Counted from the first letter of the stretch, positions 1 to 12,439 are shown. The stretch is 64,000 nucleotides of DNA from Thuidium tamariscinum (GCA_947034885.2 OX344751.2:2728001-2792000), one strand, 5' to 3'. Numbers and translations: made by a program. Notes: generated by a model from the sequence alone, not told the origin.

Positions 1-360
1 TTTGAATGGAATTTCTCCTTCAAATCTTTTCCAAATCCACTTAGTTTTGAAATTATTTGAATCCTAAAGAAATTGGTTGTCAATTCGTTTGTTTCTTTTG
101 GCTTATTAGAATATTTTAATCAAAAAACTATCATGAAATCTTTTCAAATCTAATTAATTTTAATTCTAAAGAAATTGGTTGTCAATTTGTTTGTTTCTTT
201 TTGGCTTATTAGAATATTTTAATCAAAAACTATCATCAAATCTTTTCAAATCTAATTCATTTTTAAATTTGCGTTAATTTGCAAAGAAATTAGTTGTCAA
301 TTTGTTGGTTTCCCCTTTGGCTTATTAGGCCTAATAAAACAAAACCAACAAAATCCAAAT
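1..360. repeat. AT-rich tandem repeat, about three ~100-115-bp units
   Basis: Three diverged copies follow each other. Each carries a block like GAAATTGGTTGTCAATT followed by GTTTGTTTCTTTTGGCTTA and a TCTTTTCAAATCTAAT tail. The GAAATTRGTTGTC blocks begin near 69, 171 and 286. The first copy may start before the window. No coding potential is seen here or in the rest of 361-820, which is plain AT-rich sequence. Confidence 0.75.
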
Positions 361-838
361 CTTCTAAGAATCTAATTAATAACTAACTACCAAAGAATGT
401 AGAACATTCCCAAAGAACAAGAATAAATCTCAATAGTAGGATTCTTTTTAAATGATTTTTAATTCCAAAGGTCAATTCTTATGGAATAAAGAACCTCGTG
501 CAATAGTAATATTCCTTGGATTTGAATATTTTAATCCTAAATCCTCCACGGTTGGCCTTAATCTTCCTAATTCCTTCCCTCCTTCTTCATTTAACATCCA
601 AGATGTTTTGCAATTTTTGTAGAAGAATGGTGGCTATGGAGTTTTGCGTTAGAGGAAGTTTGACCAAGATTCTTTGTTGTTGGAATTGTTAAATTCTTGG
701 TGGAGAATTAAAATCGGGAGTTGTGAATTTCCTTCACAACTCTATTTTATTTGACCAAAAATTGAATGATTACAACAACAAAATTTTAGTTAGAGTGTTC
801 TTACTTGTGAGTTTTAGAATGTCGAAATTTTGTTGTAG

Positions 839-1062
839 TGTGTGGGGTGTTGGAGTCCCCCACAGTTTGTCCACCGAACTCCCCCCAGGCTCTGTCCACC
901 GAACTCCCTCCCCAGGCTCTGTCCGCTCCGGGTTTTGTCCACTGAGCTCCCACCCGTCCTGCCGCGCCACGTGGCGGGGCGTGGTTGGGCTGACCCCCCG
1001 CGACTGGACACGTCGGCGCCCGCCACGTGGCGGGGCGTGATTGGTCGGGGAGGGGGGGTTCT
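839..1062. repeat. GC-rich island with short direct repeats
   Basis: This stands out sharply from the AT-rich surroundings. It opens with a small inverted repeat (TGTGGGG / CCCCACA at 839-863). It then repeats a TCCACCGAACTCCC/CAGGCTCTG motif and has two copies of CCACGTGGCGGGGCGTG, each containing the palindrome CACGTG. Short ORFs on both strands are by-products of the base composition. It lies outside the TG...CA element that begins at 1284. Origin unknown. Confidence 0.6.
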
Positions 1063-1070
1063 GAACGCCC

Positions 1071-1198
1071 TGCCTTGACTGATCGGTACGCTGGTGCCTT
1101 ACTGGATCGATATGCTGGTGCCTTGACTGGATCGGTATGCTGGTGCCTTAACTGGATCGGTATGCTGGTCTGCCTTAATTGGATTGGTATGTTGGTCC
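1071..1198. repeat. Minisatellite, ~25-bp unit, five copies
   Basis: Five consecutive units of 24-27 bp with consensus near TGCCTTGACTGGATCGGTAT plus GCTGG. The last unit is the most diverged. The array sits between the GC-rich island and the LTR-like element at 1284. Confidence 0.85.
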
Positions 1199-1283
1199 TT
1201 TTGTAACTAAACTTGGAACTAAATTGGGGTATTTTGGTCCTAAATAATGTGATAAACTACATTCTATTTGATCAAATAACGGG

Positions 1284-4200
1284 TGGGTTAGTGTTTGGTA
1301 CTAGGCTAATCCTTAACTGAGTTGCTTATAAGCATGGCCCAAGAGAATTGGTATGGAAGCAAGGGGGTGATGAAAACTCCTTAGGCAACAAGGATTTTGA
1401 TTGCCAGCTTTTGTAAGCATGGAGTGTTGGAATGGTTCGGGGCCTTGCCTCACTTCCCTTTCTCTGGATTAGTAGACAATTGGGAGGTTTATAGCTCCGC
1501 CGTATGCGGATTCCACAATAGTATTTTAAGAACTTTAATCGCAAAAGGAGGTACACATGACAGTGTTTAACCGAACTTTCACTTTAAATTCTTAAAATTT
1601 CTTAGTATTTCAAGATTTTGCCACCAAAGGGGGTACACATGACAGTGTTTAAACCGAACTTTGATACTCGATGCTTGAAATTTCCACAGACTAGTAGTGA
1701 CTAACAATGTTGAAGTTGGATTGTTAACAGCAAATGAGAAATGAGAAAATAGTTGAAGGGGCCCTAAGCCTTCAAAATTCAAACACAACAAAAAAAACTT
1801 GGCCAAAGTCTTTTGGTCCAAGTAGTGCTCCGACTATGTCGGTAGCACAAGAGTGAGGAAACAAAGTGTCGGTGCGAGAAATAAGGGTACTGGCAACCTC
1901 GAGGGGGGCCCTTATATACCCGTGGCCGGGCCCCTCTCGGTAATTGCCGGTGAAAACACTTTGTTACTTCCTACCCTAAACTACCCTAATGTAATTCCAA
2001 AATATTAGTTGTTTAATGGTGGAAATTTCTAAAAACATCCCCATTTGGTCAAAGAAATCTTGGCCAAATCAAATCCAAGATCTTAACCCAAAATATTTTG
2101 GAATTAACCCTAATTTACGTAGATATTTTGCAAATTAACCAAAAGTTATTTTGAAAATTGTCTTTCTTTAGCCCAAAGATGGATTTTTAAGCAAGAAAGA
2201 GATCTTGACCAAATCCAATCTTTGATTTTCCAAGAGATATTTCCAAAATCACTTCTAATTAACCGCAATTAACGATTAAAAAGTCAAACTAAGAGCTGAC
2301 CCTCTCTATCTTTTAGGGAACAACTCGAAACGGAAAACCGTCTGCGCCATTGTCTTCGGAAGACCCCAATTAGCCTAAGGGACCCCTTACCCCTCACTCC
2401 TAGGCCATTTGCGCGCCTAGATTGGAATTACGGTAACTCCAATTAAAAGTCAAAACTCTAACTTTTAGGATTTGCGTATTTTGATGAATCTGTCAGGCCA
2501 GGGTTGTTAGGAATGTCCGTGAGAGTAAGGAATGACTCCCTATTTGCGACAATCGGACATCATTCGCTCCTGATACGCCGGTCAACCCGCCGCCAATTTG
2601 TAACTTCTAGTGAAATTCGATGTCGATGCCGGTTTTTGTAGTTGGGAATGTGGGAATGTCTTCAAACTTGACCGGGCTCTTATTAAGCACACAAAAACCT
2701 ATCCTAATTTTTAGTGAGATTTTACCGCATCATATGTAATTTCTATGATTTTACGAACATTTCTATGTGTGGTTGGCTTCCCATGGAGTCAACGTGGAAT
2801 TTCGGAAAAATACGAAATAAATTGGGTAACATCTAGGGCACTCCTAGATTCTTGGTGTAAGTCTCACGCAACCTTGCACCTTTCTAATTTTAGCAATTTG
2901 GAATTACTTTGCCCAATTGGACAATTTAATTCCCGATGCCCGGGAATCTTGGACAATTGTTTGATTCTTGTTTGCTCCTGGCATGCTCCTACCCTTGGAA
3001 CACCTCTCTGTAGTCTTCAATCTCCAATCCTCCATCTTGTATCTCGTGAAGTTCGAATTCTCCAAATCCGTTGTAGTGGTTTTACCTTTAAATCCAATTT
3101 GTTTCAAAACTGAACTTAAGCCCTGGTAACTCTCCCACGCTCGTAGTAGACTCTTTTAGCTTAGTCAGTATGTCACGTGCATCCTTAAAAGGTTGACTTT
3201 GCACAGACAATCGCTAGGACTGACTAACTCTCTATTCCTTATTTCTCTCGGAATTACTAAATCTTTACATAAACTTGCTTTGGAGACTTAGAATGATTCC
3301 AATTTCTAGTAATAGGAATTTTCCTCCTTCTAAGTTGGTTTTCTACCATTTTGGCATAGACTGACACCAAAACTCCCTCAACACTCTTTTTATGTCTTTT
3401 TCTTGAATCTTTTGACTAGTTTTCGCTATTTAATCGCAAAAAATGGACCCAGAGTCCTGAGTGCCATCTCGAGGGCTCACAACCCTCTGGGTGGTGTTCA
3501 GGCTTGGTTGTACAGAAGTAACCCTGCATTCCAGGGCTCAGAGGGTGCTCACAACCAAACTTTGCTCATCAAACTGAAACACGAATTGAACAAGAAACAC
3601 ACTGATTCCAATTTGAAGAAGGAAAACAAGTATTAGAAGCTCAAGGTTCACATTAGAAGTTGAGAGAAGAAGAAGTATTAGAGACAAAAGGCTTGGTTGA
3701 CTTTAGGAACCACTTGATTTTTTTCCGTTGGAGACCTAGTTTAGAATTGTTAGAAAGTCAATGAAGAAAAAAACAAATAAAAGAATAGTTTGACTTTAGA
3801 GAAGTTTAGAGCCTTGCTAAATTAGAGAAAAGTTGGGAAGCCTTAGTTGTGTTAGAATTGACTTTCAAGACCATTTAGAGATAATTTCAAAAATTAGATT
3901 ATATTAGGATATTTTAAAGGTTGACCTCGGGGGCCCTTCAAAAGAAAAGGAAAAAACCCCAAAGGATAAAGGAAACCACAAAAAAGAGCTAAAAGAAAAG
4001 GAGAAAGCTTTGAAGGACGATACTTCACCTGAAGTATTCAAATTATAATCAAACTCAATCGCAAGGACCTCGGATGGAAGTGGAGTGAGAGCAATTTGGA
4101 GAGTTTGTGGAGTCGCATGAAGACCTCGAAGTCGTGATGATGGCGGTTAGTCTTTGACAAATTCCCTTGTTATCATTTTCTTTCATAATTTCTTTTGCAT

Positions 4201-4718
4201 AGAATTCAATTATTCATCCCAAAATTAGAAACCATGTTTAAACCCAAGTAGTAAAAATTAGTGAATTGAACCATTGTTGAAGATCAAGAGATAACCAAGA
4301 ATCAACTTAGGGTTAGATTCTATAAAAGATATCTTAGAACAGAAAAAACCACATCCACTTTGAATTTGATCAAACATCAGATACCCTAGCATAGAATGCA
4401 TGCTTAAATAAACCCCGTTCATTTACACGGAGGTTAAAAAGGGTTGACCAAATCAAGCGAAGCTTAGACTCCTCTAGACACTGAAGAGTTAGAAAACAAC
4501 TTCAAAGACTTAGCCAAATTCAATCAAACCTGACAGTGAAGTTATTTTACCCTAGCAATTGCAAGAGGGCCAATTAGGAGTAGGAAAGTAGGAAGATCCA
4601 TTGCTTGGAAGGCGTAACTGGATTACACGTAGGTTAGACACCCATTAGAAATCGTTGCAAAAGTAGTAGAACCTAGTTGTGTACACTTTATTCCAAGGGT
4701 GGGAATAACGCGCCCACA
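1284..4718 (+). mobile_element. LTR-like fossil element (long solo-LTR or non-autonomous LTR element)
   Basis: The segment begins TGGGTTAG, ends GCGCCCACA and is flanked by the 5-bp direct repeat ACGGG (1279-1283 and 4719-4723), the TG...CA plus 5-bp pattern of LTR retroelements. Its last ~115 bp (GATCCATTGCTTGGAAGG ... TTCCAAGGGTGGGAAT ... GCGCCCACA) recur at the end of the element at 24280-30154, so the two are related. A TATA-like CTTATATACCC lies near 1910. I see no gag or pol coding and no clear second LTR, so it is either a long solo LTR or a non-coding derivative. It looks old. Family (copia or gypsy) cannot be told. Confidence 0.5.
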
Positions 4719-4729
4719 ACGGGCAGTGC

Positions 4730-5846
4730 CACATAGGATAATTTTTCATCCAAAATCATTTTGACCAAAGTTGTGACATGGACTTTGAAAAAAGTGATGT
4801 GGAATTCAAATTATGTTGATGTGGACCCCCTAAATTGTGTTAATGTGGACTCCAAAATGTATTGACATGGACCCAAAATGTGTTGACGTGGCATGCTTTG
4901 TCAACACACTTTTTGTGTCATTTGAAAATTTTAATGGTATTCTCTCAGACATCAAATTAAATGTTTTTCGTAGCGACAAATTAAACATCACTAGGTACAT
5001 ATTCTACCTACAAGGCCAAGTCAGAAGAAGAATATTTAAAACTAAATTAAAATAAAATGAATAAAGAAAATTATTGAATACAACAAAAATTGAAGGAAAT
5101 TAACCATCTATTTTTTAGAGAATTTTTGAAGGCAAAATAAAGAAATAACTTCATTAAAAGTTAATGAAAATGAAGGGGGAGGGGGATTATATTTATATCC
5201 ATTCTCAGTCCATGGTGAGACAAAAGGTATGGGATAATTAAAATGTGGCAATTTGACCATTGAACATACCGACGTTTTTTTAGACACGTCCATGTTTTTT
5301 TGAACATGTTGACATTTTTTCAAACATGTAGATGTTTTTTGAGACATCCTAATATGTTTCGTGACATTTTATTTTATATCCAATTCTTCATTTGCATATC
5401 CCATATAGATTGTGTCTCTTCCTACCACTGCACTTGTATAAAGACCATTTGTTTTCATTCATTTTATACATCAAAATCATTCATCCATTCCTTTCTTTTT
5501 TGAAAAATATGCCATGTGGGTGCCTTTTCCCTAATTTTTACTTTCAGTCAAAATTTTACCATTGACCAAAGAAATTTTTTCTAACTTATTCATAATCAAA
5601 ATAAGTTTTTTACTGACGTGGCAATCTATGTTTTTTTGGATGTCACAAAAAACATTAACTTGTTTTTTTAAACATCATTAAAGATATATTTGTCTACGGT
5701 GACATCTACTTATTTTTCAATTGTTTTTTGTGACATCACAAAAAACATCAACATCCTAAAGATGTTTTTGCAAAACGCGTGATGTCTCAAAAAACATGGG
5801 TATGTTTTTCTGAAAACAACACCAAAAACGCAGTTTTCTTATAGTG
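4730..5846. mobile_element. Candidate CACTA-type element, right end clear, left end uncertain
   Basis: The right end reads, on the minus strand, CACTATAAGAAAACTGCGTT, a typical plant CACTA terminus. Inside are many short subterminal-type motifs: TTGAYRTGGACYC repeats at 4780-4900, and ACATGTTTTTTTGA / GACATCACAAAAAACATCA motifs in both orientations at 5270-5830. The left end at 4730 (CACATAGGATAA) is a guess: it resembles the right terminus only loosely and the 3-bp flanks do not match fully. No transposase is visible, so it would be non-autonomous. Confidence 0.4.
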
Positions 5847-5893
5847 GGCATTCAAAATTCACATTAGTTGCAAATAGAGAGCTCATCTACACA

Positions 5894-6354
5894 ATGTATG
5901 TAGCATCATCATCTTCAAAAATGAGAATGCACATTGTTTGCAATCCTATAAGCAAAAGCTTCCATGAATTCCAGAGTTACTTGGGATTTACAAACACAAC
6001 ATTGTGGTCATGTTAGTAGACAATATGACCAAAACCTACAAAACCGTAAGTGTAGAGAGGTGTAGGGCCTTAGACAAACCAAGAAGCCAAAATCTTTTTC
6101 TATATGAGTCCACGACCTTGGCATGGAGGAAACTTTGTATAATACCAAGCACTAGATTTCTTGCGTGTTCTAGCATCTTCATGAAGGATATTTTCTACAC
6201 ATTGTTTGTGGACTTATCTGGTATTTCCTTTGGACATGAGTTTTATCCAATTGTATTATACTCATGTGATTTAATGACTAGTGCATGGTGCAAAATGGAT
6301 GTCGACTTCCTCGTCTTTTATTTGAAGCAAAAGAAATCCTCAGTTGGTAGTTAG
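5894..6354 (+). pseudogene. F-box/kelch-type protein fragment, decayed
   Basis: An open stretch from 5894 contains the phrase VCNPISKSFHEF. In plant F-box proteins with kelch or F-box-associated repeats the pattern CNPxSKxFxELP is a hallmark. The next stretch, in another frame from 6004 to the stop at 6354, reads LVDNMTKTYKTV and then FLYESTTLAWRKL and LYSCDLMTSAWCKM, again like the VVDxxTKxYKVV and VYDSxTxxW strands of such proteins. The two pieces are separated by a frame change near 6000. There is no N-terminal F-box. It reads as a truncated host F-box/kelch gene, probably carried or stranded among transposons. Family assignment is by motif memory only. Confidence 0.5.
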
Positions 6355-6670
6355 CTTAGATTGTTTGTAAATGATAAAGTTTGCACAAATGGTAAAGTTA
6401 AGCATTTGGAAGATTGTACTAGAGAAACAAGAGGTTGTACAAGTAGCAAAGACAATTCAACTAAGTAAGGTCAGTGGAATGCTAGTTGGTGTGGGATATA
6501 TGAATTCAATCATCATTTTATGACCCTACTGACGTGAAAGTCACATGTAAGTCAAAATACAGTCATGTAGAAGTGACGGGAGAGCCACATACAAGACCAA
6601 AGTTGGCTAGGTCTTTGTGGTGAATGCCTCCATCACACTGAAATGTTAATGATAAGTTCTCCAATTCTTA

Positions 6671-6949
6671 GCTTCTGTGTAGTTCAAGCTCAACAATGAA
6701 GTGTTTATCATGAACCCGCGTGCGATCAAGAAGAAAGTGGCGATGGGAAACATTAGTGGATTGCCCGACCAACACAAATTCCACTTCAAGGAGATTCTGG
6801 AAACATGGTTGAAAGTGGACATTCGGAATGTTATACATGAAGGTGTGGCACTTATGTACCCCAATGCCACAGACAGCCAAACTCATGTAGAACATGTAAA
6901 GGGGACATGTACAGTGTGGAACCAGAAATACCTGAAGGCAAGTACTTGA
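6671..6949 (+). pseudogene. Unrecognised coding-like fragment
   Basis: An open frame ending at 6949 has balanced, protein-like composition: IKKKVAMGNISGLPDQHKF, then HFKEILETWLKVDIRNV, then MYPNATDSQTHVEHVKGT. It has no convincing start codon (an in-frame stop lies just upstream). After its stop another open stretch (7026-7234) rich in Cys, Phe and Ser follows in the same frame. I do not recognise the family. Position next to the F-box/kelch relic and before a CACTA-like end at 8081 suggests a captured or degraded gene piece. Confidence 0.3.
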
Positions 6950-7429
6950 GTTCGCCTTTTTGGCGAAGCATTTGTACAGGGGGGAGTAAATTTTTGGATC
7001 TTTAGAGGCCTTGACGATTGTAAGAAAGTGAGACTACTATAGATGGTATTTTGGAATAGCAATATTGGTTGCAAACATGCATGTGCTGCGACCTCTTTTT
7101 TTTGGAATTCTATGAGTACTACATGGTGCTTCAATACTTCTGAATATATGTTGTCTATGCCTCCCGTCTTTTGTAGTGTGCATAACATGCATGATTGTGC
7201 CATTGAATCCTACTACAGTGATATTGCAGAGTAGTGCATCCATTGACTAGCAAATAATGCTACTAAATGTTGGAGTCATATATGTTGTCTATGCGAGTGA
7301 CTTTGGAGTGAGGTATGTACAGTCGGTGTAGTCGTTGGACTAGTCACGAGTGAGTCATTTAGAAGTGAAGGCATATAGATTTGTAGACACCCTCATGCAT
7401 CGTGAAAACCCCCCATCCATTGGACAAGC

Positions 7430-8081
7430 AGTAGATATGACTAAAAAATGACTGTAGTAGTAAAAATTATGACTGAGAAGGAACTCAGCAGTGATTACAT
7501 GCATCACTGGCAACAATGTAATTACTCACAATTTCTCACTCCAAAATGACTAGAAAATGACTTAGTATGTGTATAAGTTGAGCCCCTGCCCGCTACTAGA
7601 AAATGTCTTCACAATGACTAGGATTGAAAACGGCCTTGAATGTCCACGTCAGCACTTCATAGATAGCAGGATGACTGAAAAATGAATCTTTAATTATCTC
7701 CTGACAACGTCCACATCACCATATCTTTGACTTGAAGTTGACTGGAAAATGACTTCAAAATTGGGTGAGTCGTGACTAGAAAATGACAGCATAAATGACT
7801 GAGTTCTATGTTTCAGCCTCCAAAATTTCATGAAAAAAATGGTCACCTGCCCGACCTAACCCATAAATTTTCCCTAACCCTCCCATGCCACGTAGACATT
7901 GTCATCCATGTCTTCATCCTTCCTCCCAACTAGATGGTGATAATAAAACTGGAGTCATTTAAAGAATGACTTGTCCCAAATGACTTCAGCGGCCTCGAGT
8001 CATTTTCCTGTCATTGTGGTCCGGAATGACTGTTTTGCAGTCATTTAGGACAGTCATTTTGGACCTCAATTCCTTGTAGTG
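7430..8081. mobile_element. CACTA-type element end with subterminal repeats (left end not found)
   Basis: The minus-strand reading of the right end is CACTACAAGGAATTGAGGTC, a CACTA-type terminus. Upstream of it, the motif TGACTRGAAAATGACT recurs at least six times in variants (around 7440, 7550, 7600, 7680, 7740 and 7775), as expected of subterminal transposase-binding repeats. I could not find the matching left terminus with the flanking triplet TAT. It may be the right part of an element that includes the gene fragments at 5.9-7.2 kb. Confidence 0.45.
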
Positions 8082-8084
8082 TAT

Positions 8085-10114
8085 TGTAACGGCTACTTGC
8101 CATCCCAAGGGCAAAATCCAACATAACTAATTAACTAGTTACAAGACAAATCCCCAAACATGATTCATCCGGCTCATTTATTTATATTTTAGCACAACTA
8201 AAGTGGCATATTACAAGAAGATGACAGAGTGAGGAAGTATACATGGTGGCAACCCTTTCTTCAAAACAAGCACTACAGATTTCTACCTACAAAGTAATCA
8301 GATATGGGTCATAAGGATGTAAACAATTTGAACATGTTGGTGTAGGCTGTAGGGCTAGTTTTACGTACAAAATAGTCAAAATTTTATCTTGGTCAATGAA
8401 CCTCCTCAAGGTGGTACAATACATGGAAGTTTCATTGTATTCATGGTTAAGGGAATTAATTCAAATTTAGTCTCCAAATGCAGTTTTTATACAAACACCC
8501 TTCATTCTATTGTTGGATATACTAGTTAGTGACTGAGAGTTCAGGGCAGAGTTGATTGGCCATCAACTTGATCTTCAATGATCCTAGCAATTTGTGATAT
8601 GTTGCAAACAGTTGTTTGTACCATTCTTGGAATATGTTGCTTGCGTAGCTGCCATGATAGGCAAGGCGCTGAGTCTTTGATGAGTAGCCAGGAATAAAGC
8701 CCCGAGTACTTGGACCACCGGGAATAGTACTGCGTGACAAATATGAACTCTGATAACTGCAAATTTCAACATGGAATAAATGTAAATCCCCGGGGAGATC
8801 ACTCCTTGTAATTTTAAGCATACACCTGAGTTAAGAGGGTATTTAATATAGGGCTATTTACCTTCATTTTAGTAATTAAAATGACCATATTTTTACATAT
8901 AAATTCAATCATTTGGTTTTTATAGTTAGGCTATCTTATATTCCAAATATATATGTCTAATTTTTTCATATCCATTTACAACACACTATAAATGTAGTGT
9001 CTTACATATATTCTATTTTTTTAATATATGCACTACTTGTATCGTAGTACAATTTCAAATGACAAATAAAAATGTAAAATACAACAATAGTTTTAAATAT
9101 TCTAAATTCTATGCCATGTATTCTAAACAACCTAATATGGTGAATAATAAATATCATAGAAACATTAAATATAGTTATGATACTAAAACTAAGAAAAACA
9201 CCAATACTAGCAATATAACATGAACAACATGAGCCAAATTGACACTTTAAAAACATTGTAGATTAACCCAAGAATATGGCCTCTACTGTAATATAGAGAC
9301 TATATATTTTATTTTTACATATGCATTTACAATGGTTTTGAATTTCGAATCAAAAAATAAAAGAATGCTTATTAAACACTAGTAAAAAAAAGATGATTCT
9401 AAACATTTACAAGTATATGTTCAAGTAATTGAGGCAAATCTAGAGTTTGTAGTGTCAAAGTATAGAAAAGATTCCATGCAAATGTTACACACTCTACACC
9501 AATTTCTTAATGGGTACTTTGTGTAAACACAAATCTTCATAGTACAACCTCATTGTAAATTTACAGCTCAATTCTTTTGTCTTGGAACAATAGTTTTTTA
9601 CATGTTGTTACATAATTGGTATACTTAAGGAAAGATTTGTATGTACAGGCTAGAATTATTTGATGATAACAACAAATCTCCTAAAAAACATCCTTAGATT
9701 TACTAAATTATATAAGTTTTATCATTCAATTAAAAAAATTTGTTTACATCTATACTCATTGTACTACAAACTTTTTATATGAACCCTATTTGTAAAGGCT
9801 AATTTATTAACAAAAAATTCCTACTAAATGATGTTTATACATAGCCTAATTTATATATAATAGGATATGTGACATTTCAAGAACCCTATAGTAGTTCTAC
9901 ATATATATAAAATTTATCCCCTTTGAATTAAATAGACCCTATCTTTTAACTCACGTAGTTTTCTAAAAATCGCAAGTAATCTCCCCGGATGTAAATTTGA
10001 ACCTGCATTAAGAAAATCAAACAACGATAGGTGATGAGAAAATGATTTACCTCAAAAGCAAGTCATATTTCACAAAACTTTGAATCAAAAAGGAAACTAT
10101 TGGAATCTGATACC
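8085..10114. other. AT-rich sequence without recognisable genes
   Basis: Small overlapping minus-strand ORFs near 8522-8821 and one at 9002-9256 are present. They show no motif I know, and the second is just the hydrophobic translation of AT-rich DNA. No RNA gene, repeat array or transposon terminus was seen here. Confidence 0.6.
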
Positions 10115-10482
10115 CAACACTAGTAGAAAAATCAGCATCCAAATTGACCAAAAAGTGTTGATTTGGACAATTTAATTTTTTGTTAATTTAGACGTGTTGA
10201 TTTGGACATTGTCCAACAAGTTTTTGTTGATTTTTTGTTGATTTGGACAAAATTCAACAAAAACTTGTTCAAAAACTTGTTGATTTGGACCAAAATTCAA
10301 CTAAAACTTGTTGATTTTGATAACAATTTCAACAAATATTTGATAATTTTTTTATCATTTCTGAATTTTTTTTTCAAATTATAAAAACAAAATAGGCCAA
10401 TGAAAGGCCGCCTAGGTGGCAGCCCACCACGCGGGCAAGTCGCCTAGGTGGCAACCCCGCCACACGGGCGTGAGTGCAAGGG

Positions 10483-10527
10483 GGTTTGAACCTTGCACCC
10501 CTTGCTTAGGGGTGCAAAGTTCAAACC
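10483..10527 (-). repeat. Hairpin with pol III A/B-box-like motifs
   Basis: GGTTTGAAC...GTTCAAACC arms close an imperfect hairpin with ~20-bp stems. On the minus strand an A-box-like TGGTGCAATGG is followed ~45 nt later by the B-box-like GGTTCAAACCC, the arrangement of tRNA-derived SINE heads. There is no tRNA cloverleaf, so I would not call a tRNA. It lies inside the CACTA element. Confidence 0.35.
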
Positions 10528-10604
10528 ATTGCACCATGTACAAGTACACTTGACATAAAGAGGAACAAACTACTACTTATTTGCTTTTTCCAATCTTTTG
10601 TGAT

Positions 10605-10979
10605 GTGTTTTTTCAACTCAGCAGACTTTGGAGGCTGTTTTCGCATAGTAAAGTACTTTTTTTCGGAAAACTTTGAACTAAGAAAAGTTGTTAAATCAAG
10701 TTAACTTTCATCTCCAACAATCCGTTTGTGATTTGGAGTCTCCAATTGAAAGTTATGGGCAAAATTCAGAGAGAGTGTTTACAAATGTCAAAATAAAATT
10801 TCATTCCAACCCCTCTCTGAATTTTGCCCATAACTTTCAATTGGAGACTCCAAATCACAAACGGATTGTTGGAGATGAAAGTTAACTTGATTTAACAACT
10901 TTTCTTAGTCCAAAGTTTTCCGAAAAAAGTACTTTACTATGCGAAAACAGCCTCCAAAGTCTGCTGAGTTGAAAAACAC
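10605..10979. repeat. Nested foldback (two ~170-bp arms, ~40-bp loop)
   Basis: The left arm (10605-10773) and right arm (10813-10979) are inverted copies, nearly identical along their whole length apart from a few single-base differences. An ORF at 10688-10885 is only the reading-through of the palindrome. It is either a MITE inserted into the CACTA element or a hairpin generated within it. A transcript would form long double-stranded RNA. Confidence 0.9.
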
Positions 10980-12439
10980 TGAATTGTGAATTAGTTAGTT
11001 AATAAAAAATATTCTAATTGCACATAAATGTGAAACTTGGTGGTTTAAACTTTTCCCACATGAAATTTTAGTGATAAAAATTTAATTAAAGATATTATGA
11101 ATATTTGGCAAATATTTTACTAGGAGATGATTTGGTCACAATTCTTATTTAAGTTTTTTGTAATTTAGAACATAGAGTTTCAATAGTTCTAAATTAGAAT
11201 TTGAAAATTCTTAATGTAGAATTTAAATATTTAAGAACTTAGAATTTGAATAATTTTAAAAACTTAAAATTAGAATTTAGACCCCTAGAGAACAAAGTTG
11301 CCTTTTTTGACAATGTAGCTAATGTTTTTGGTTATGTATTTAGAAATTGAATTTCCGGTTTTTTTCCCTTAAAATTATTACACAACATGTAATCCAGGGA
11401 TAGTTTGAAGGATTCACAATTTTTATAACTTTTCATTAAATCATAAAAAAGTTGTTGTATGGTGTATAGGTTTTCGAGCTATGCGTGCATCTAAACTAGG
11501 TAGATGTGAATGTAATTTTTAAATAAATAGGAATTTGAAATTGATTTTCTAAAATATTAATCTTGTGAAAAGTTTCAAATCGTTCTATATAGATTAGGGA
11601 GGTGAAACTTATGAGGAATTTCACTTTGCAATTCAAAGTGGAATCTCTACACTAAAGTAATCTTCAAATTTCTTTAGTAAATGCAATTTTGAATATTTTT
11701 CCAAAAAAATTTGAAAAATAGGATGAAAATTCTTTATTATGGCATGTACATTAGTACATTCCAACCATTGGGTTTGGAAATCTTTAGTTTCATAACTACA
11801 ATTCTTTTCATTGAATATTTTAAATAATTCTCAATTCATGTCAACTTACTATTTTTTCCAAGCATGAATATGAAATATTATTTGTTGCAATTTCTAATAC
11901 ATATTCTCTAACATATTTTTCCAGCATATGGTAGGAAGTTGCAAATTGTAGAATTGATATATACATTAATTTTTGTATAAAATGTTGGAAAAATGAAATG
12001 TATTCATTTGGGATGAATTGAACACTATCTTTTTTGAAATCCGAACATCATGATCTTGTAATTGCTAAAATTTGTTATTTCACAATTTCAAGAGGGATTA
12101 ATAGGTCAAATTAAGTACAAGCAAGATAATCTAGTTAATTTTGTTGAAAAATAAATAGAAATGAAGATATCAACCTTGCTTTAAAGACTAATATTTAAAA
12201 GCAATTATAGGCCTTAACATATGAAAGAGTATAGAGGTTAATACTTCAAATTTGAGTAAATTTTTTTAGTAGTTCAATTTGAATTTTGAACTACTCAAAT
12301 TTGATTATTTTAAGATTGAAAAATTTGATATAATCAAATTATGTGAATCAAAGTTGAATTACATTCTCAATGTAATTAGAACTCCAATCAAATTCAAAAT
12401 CTAATTGAAAATAAAATACAATTTGAACTCTAAATTCAT

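Noticed and set aside
9002-9256. 84-codon hydrophobic minus-strand ORF
   Set aside because: Ile/Phe-rich translation of AT-rich DNA, no start context or motif.
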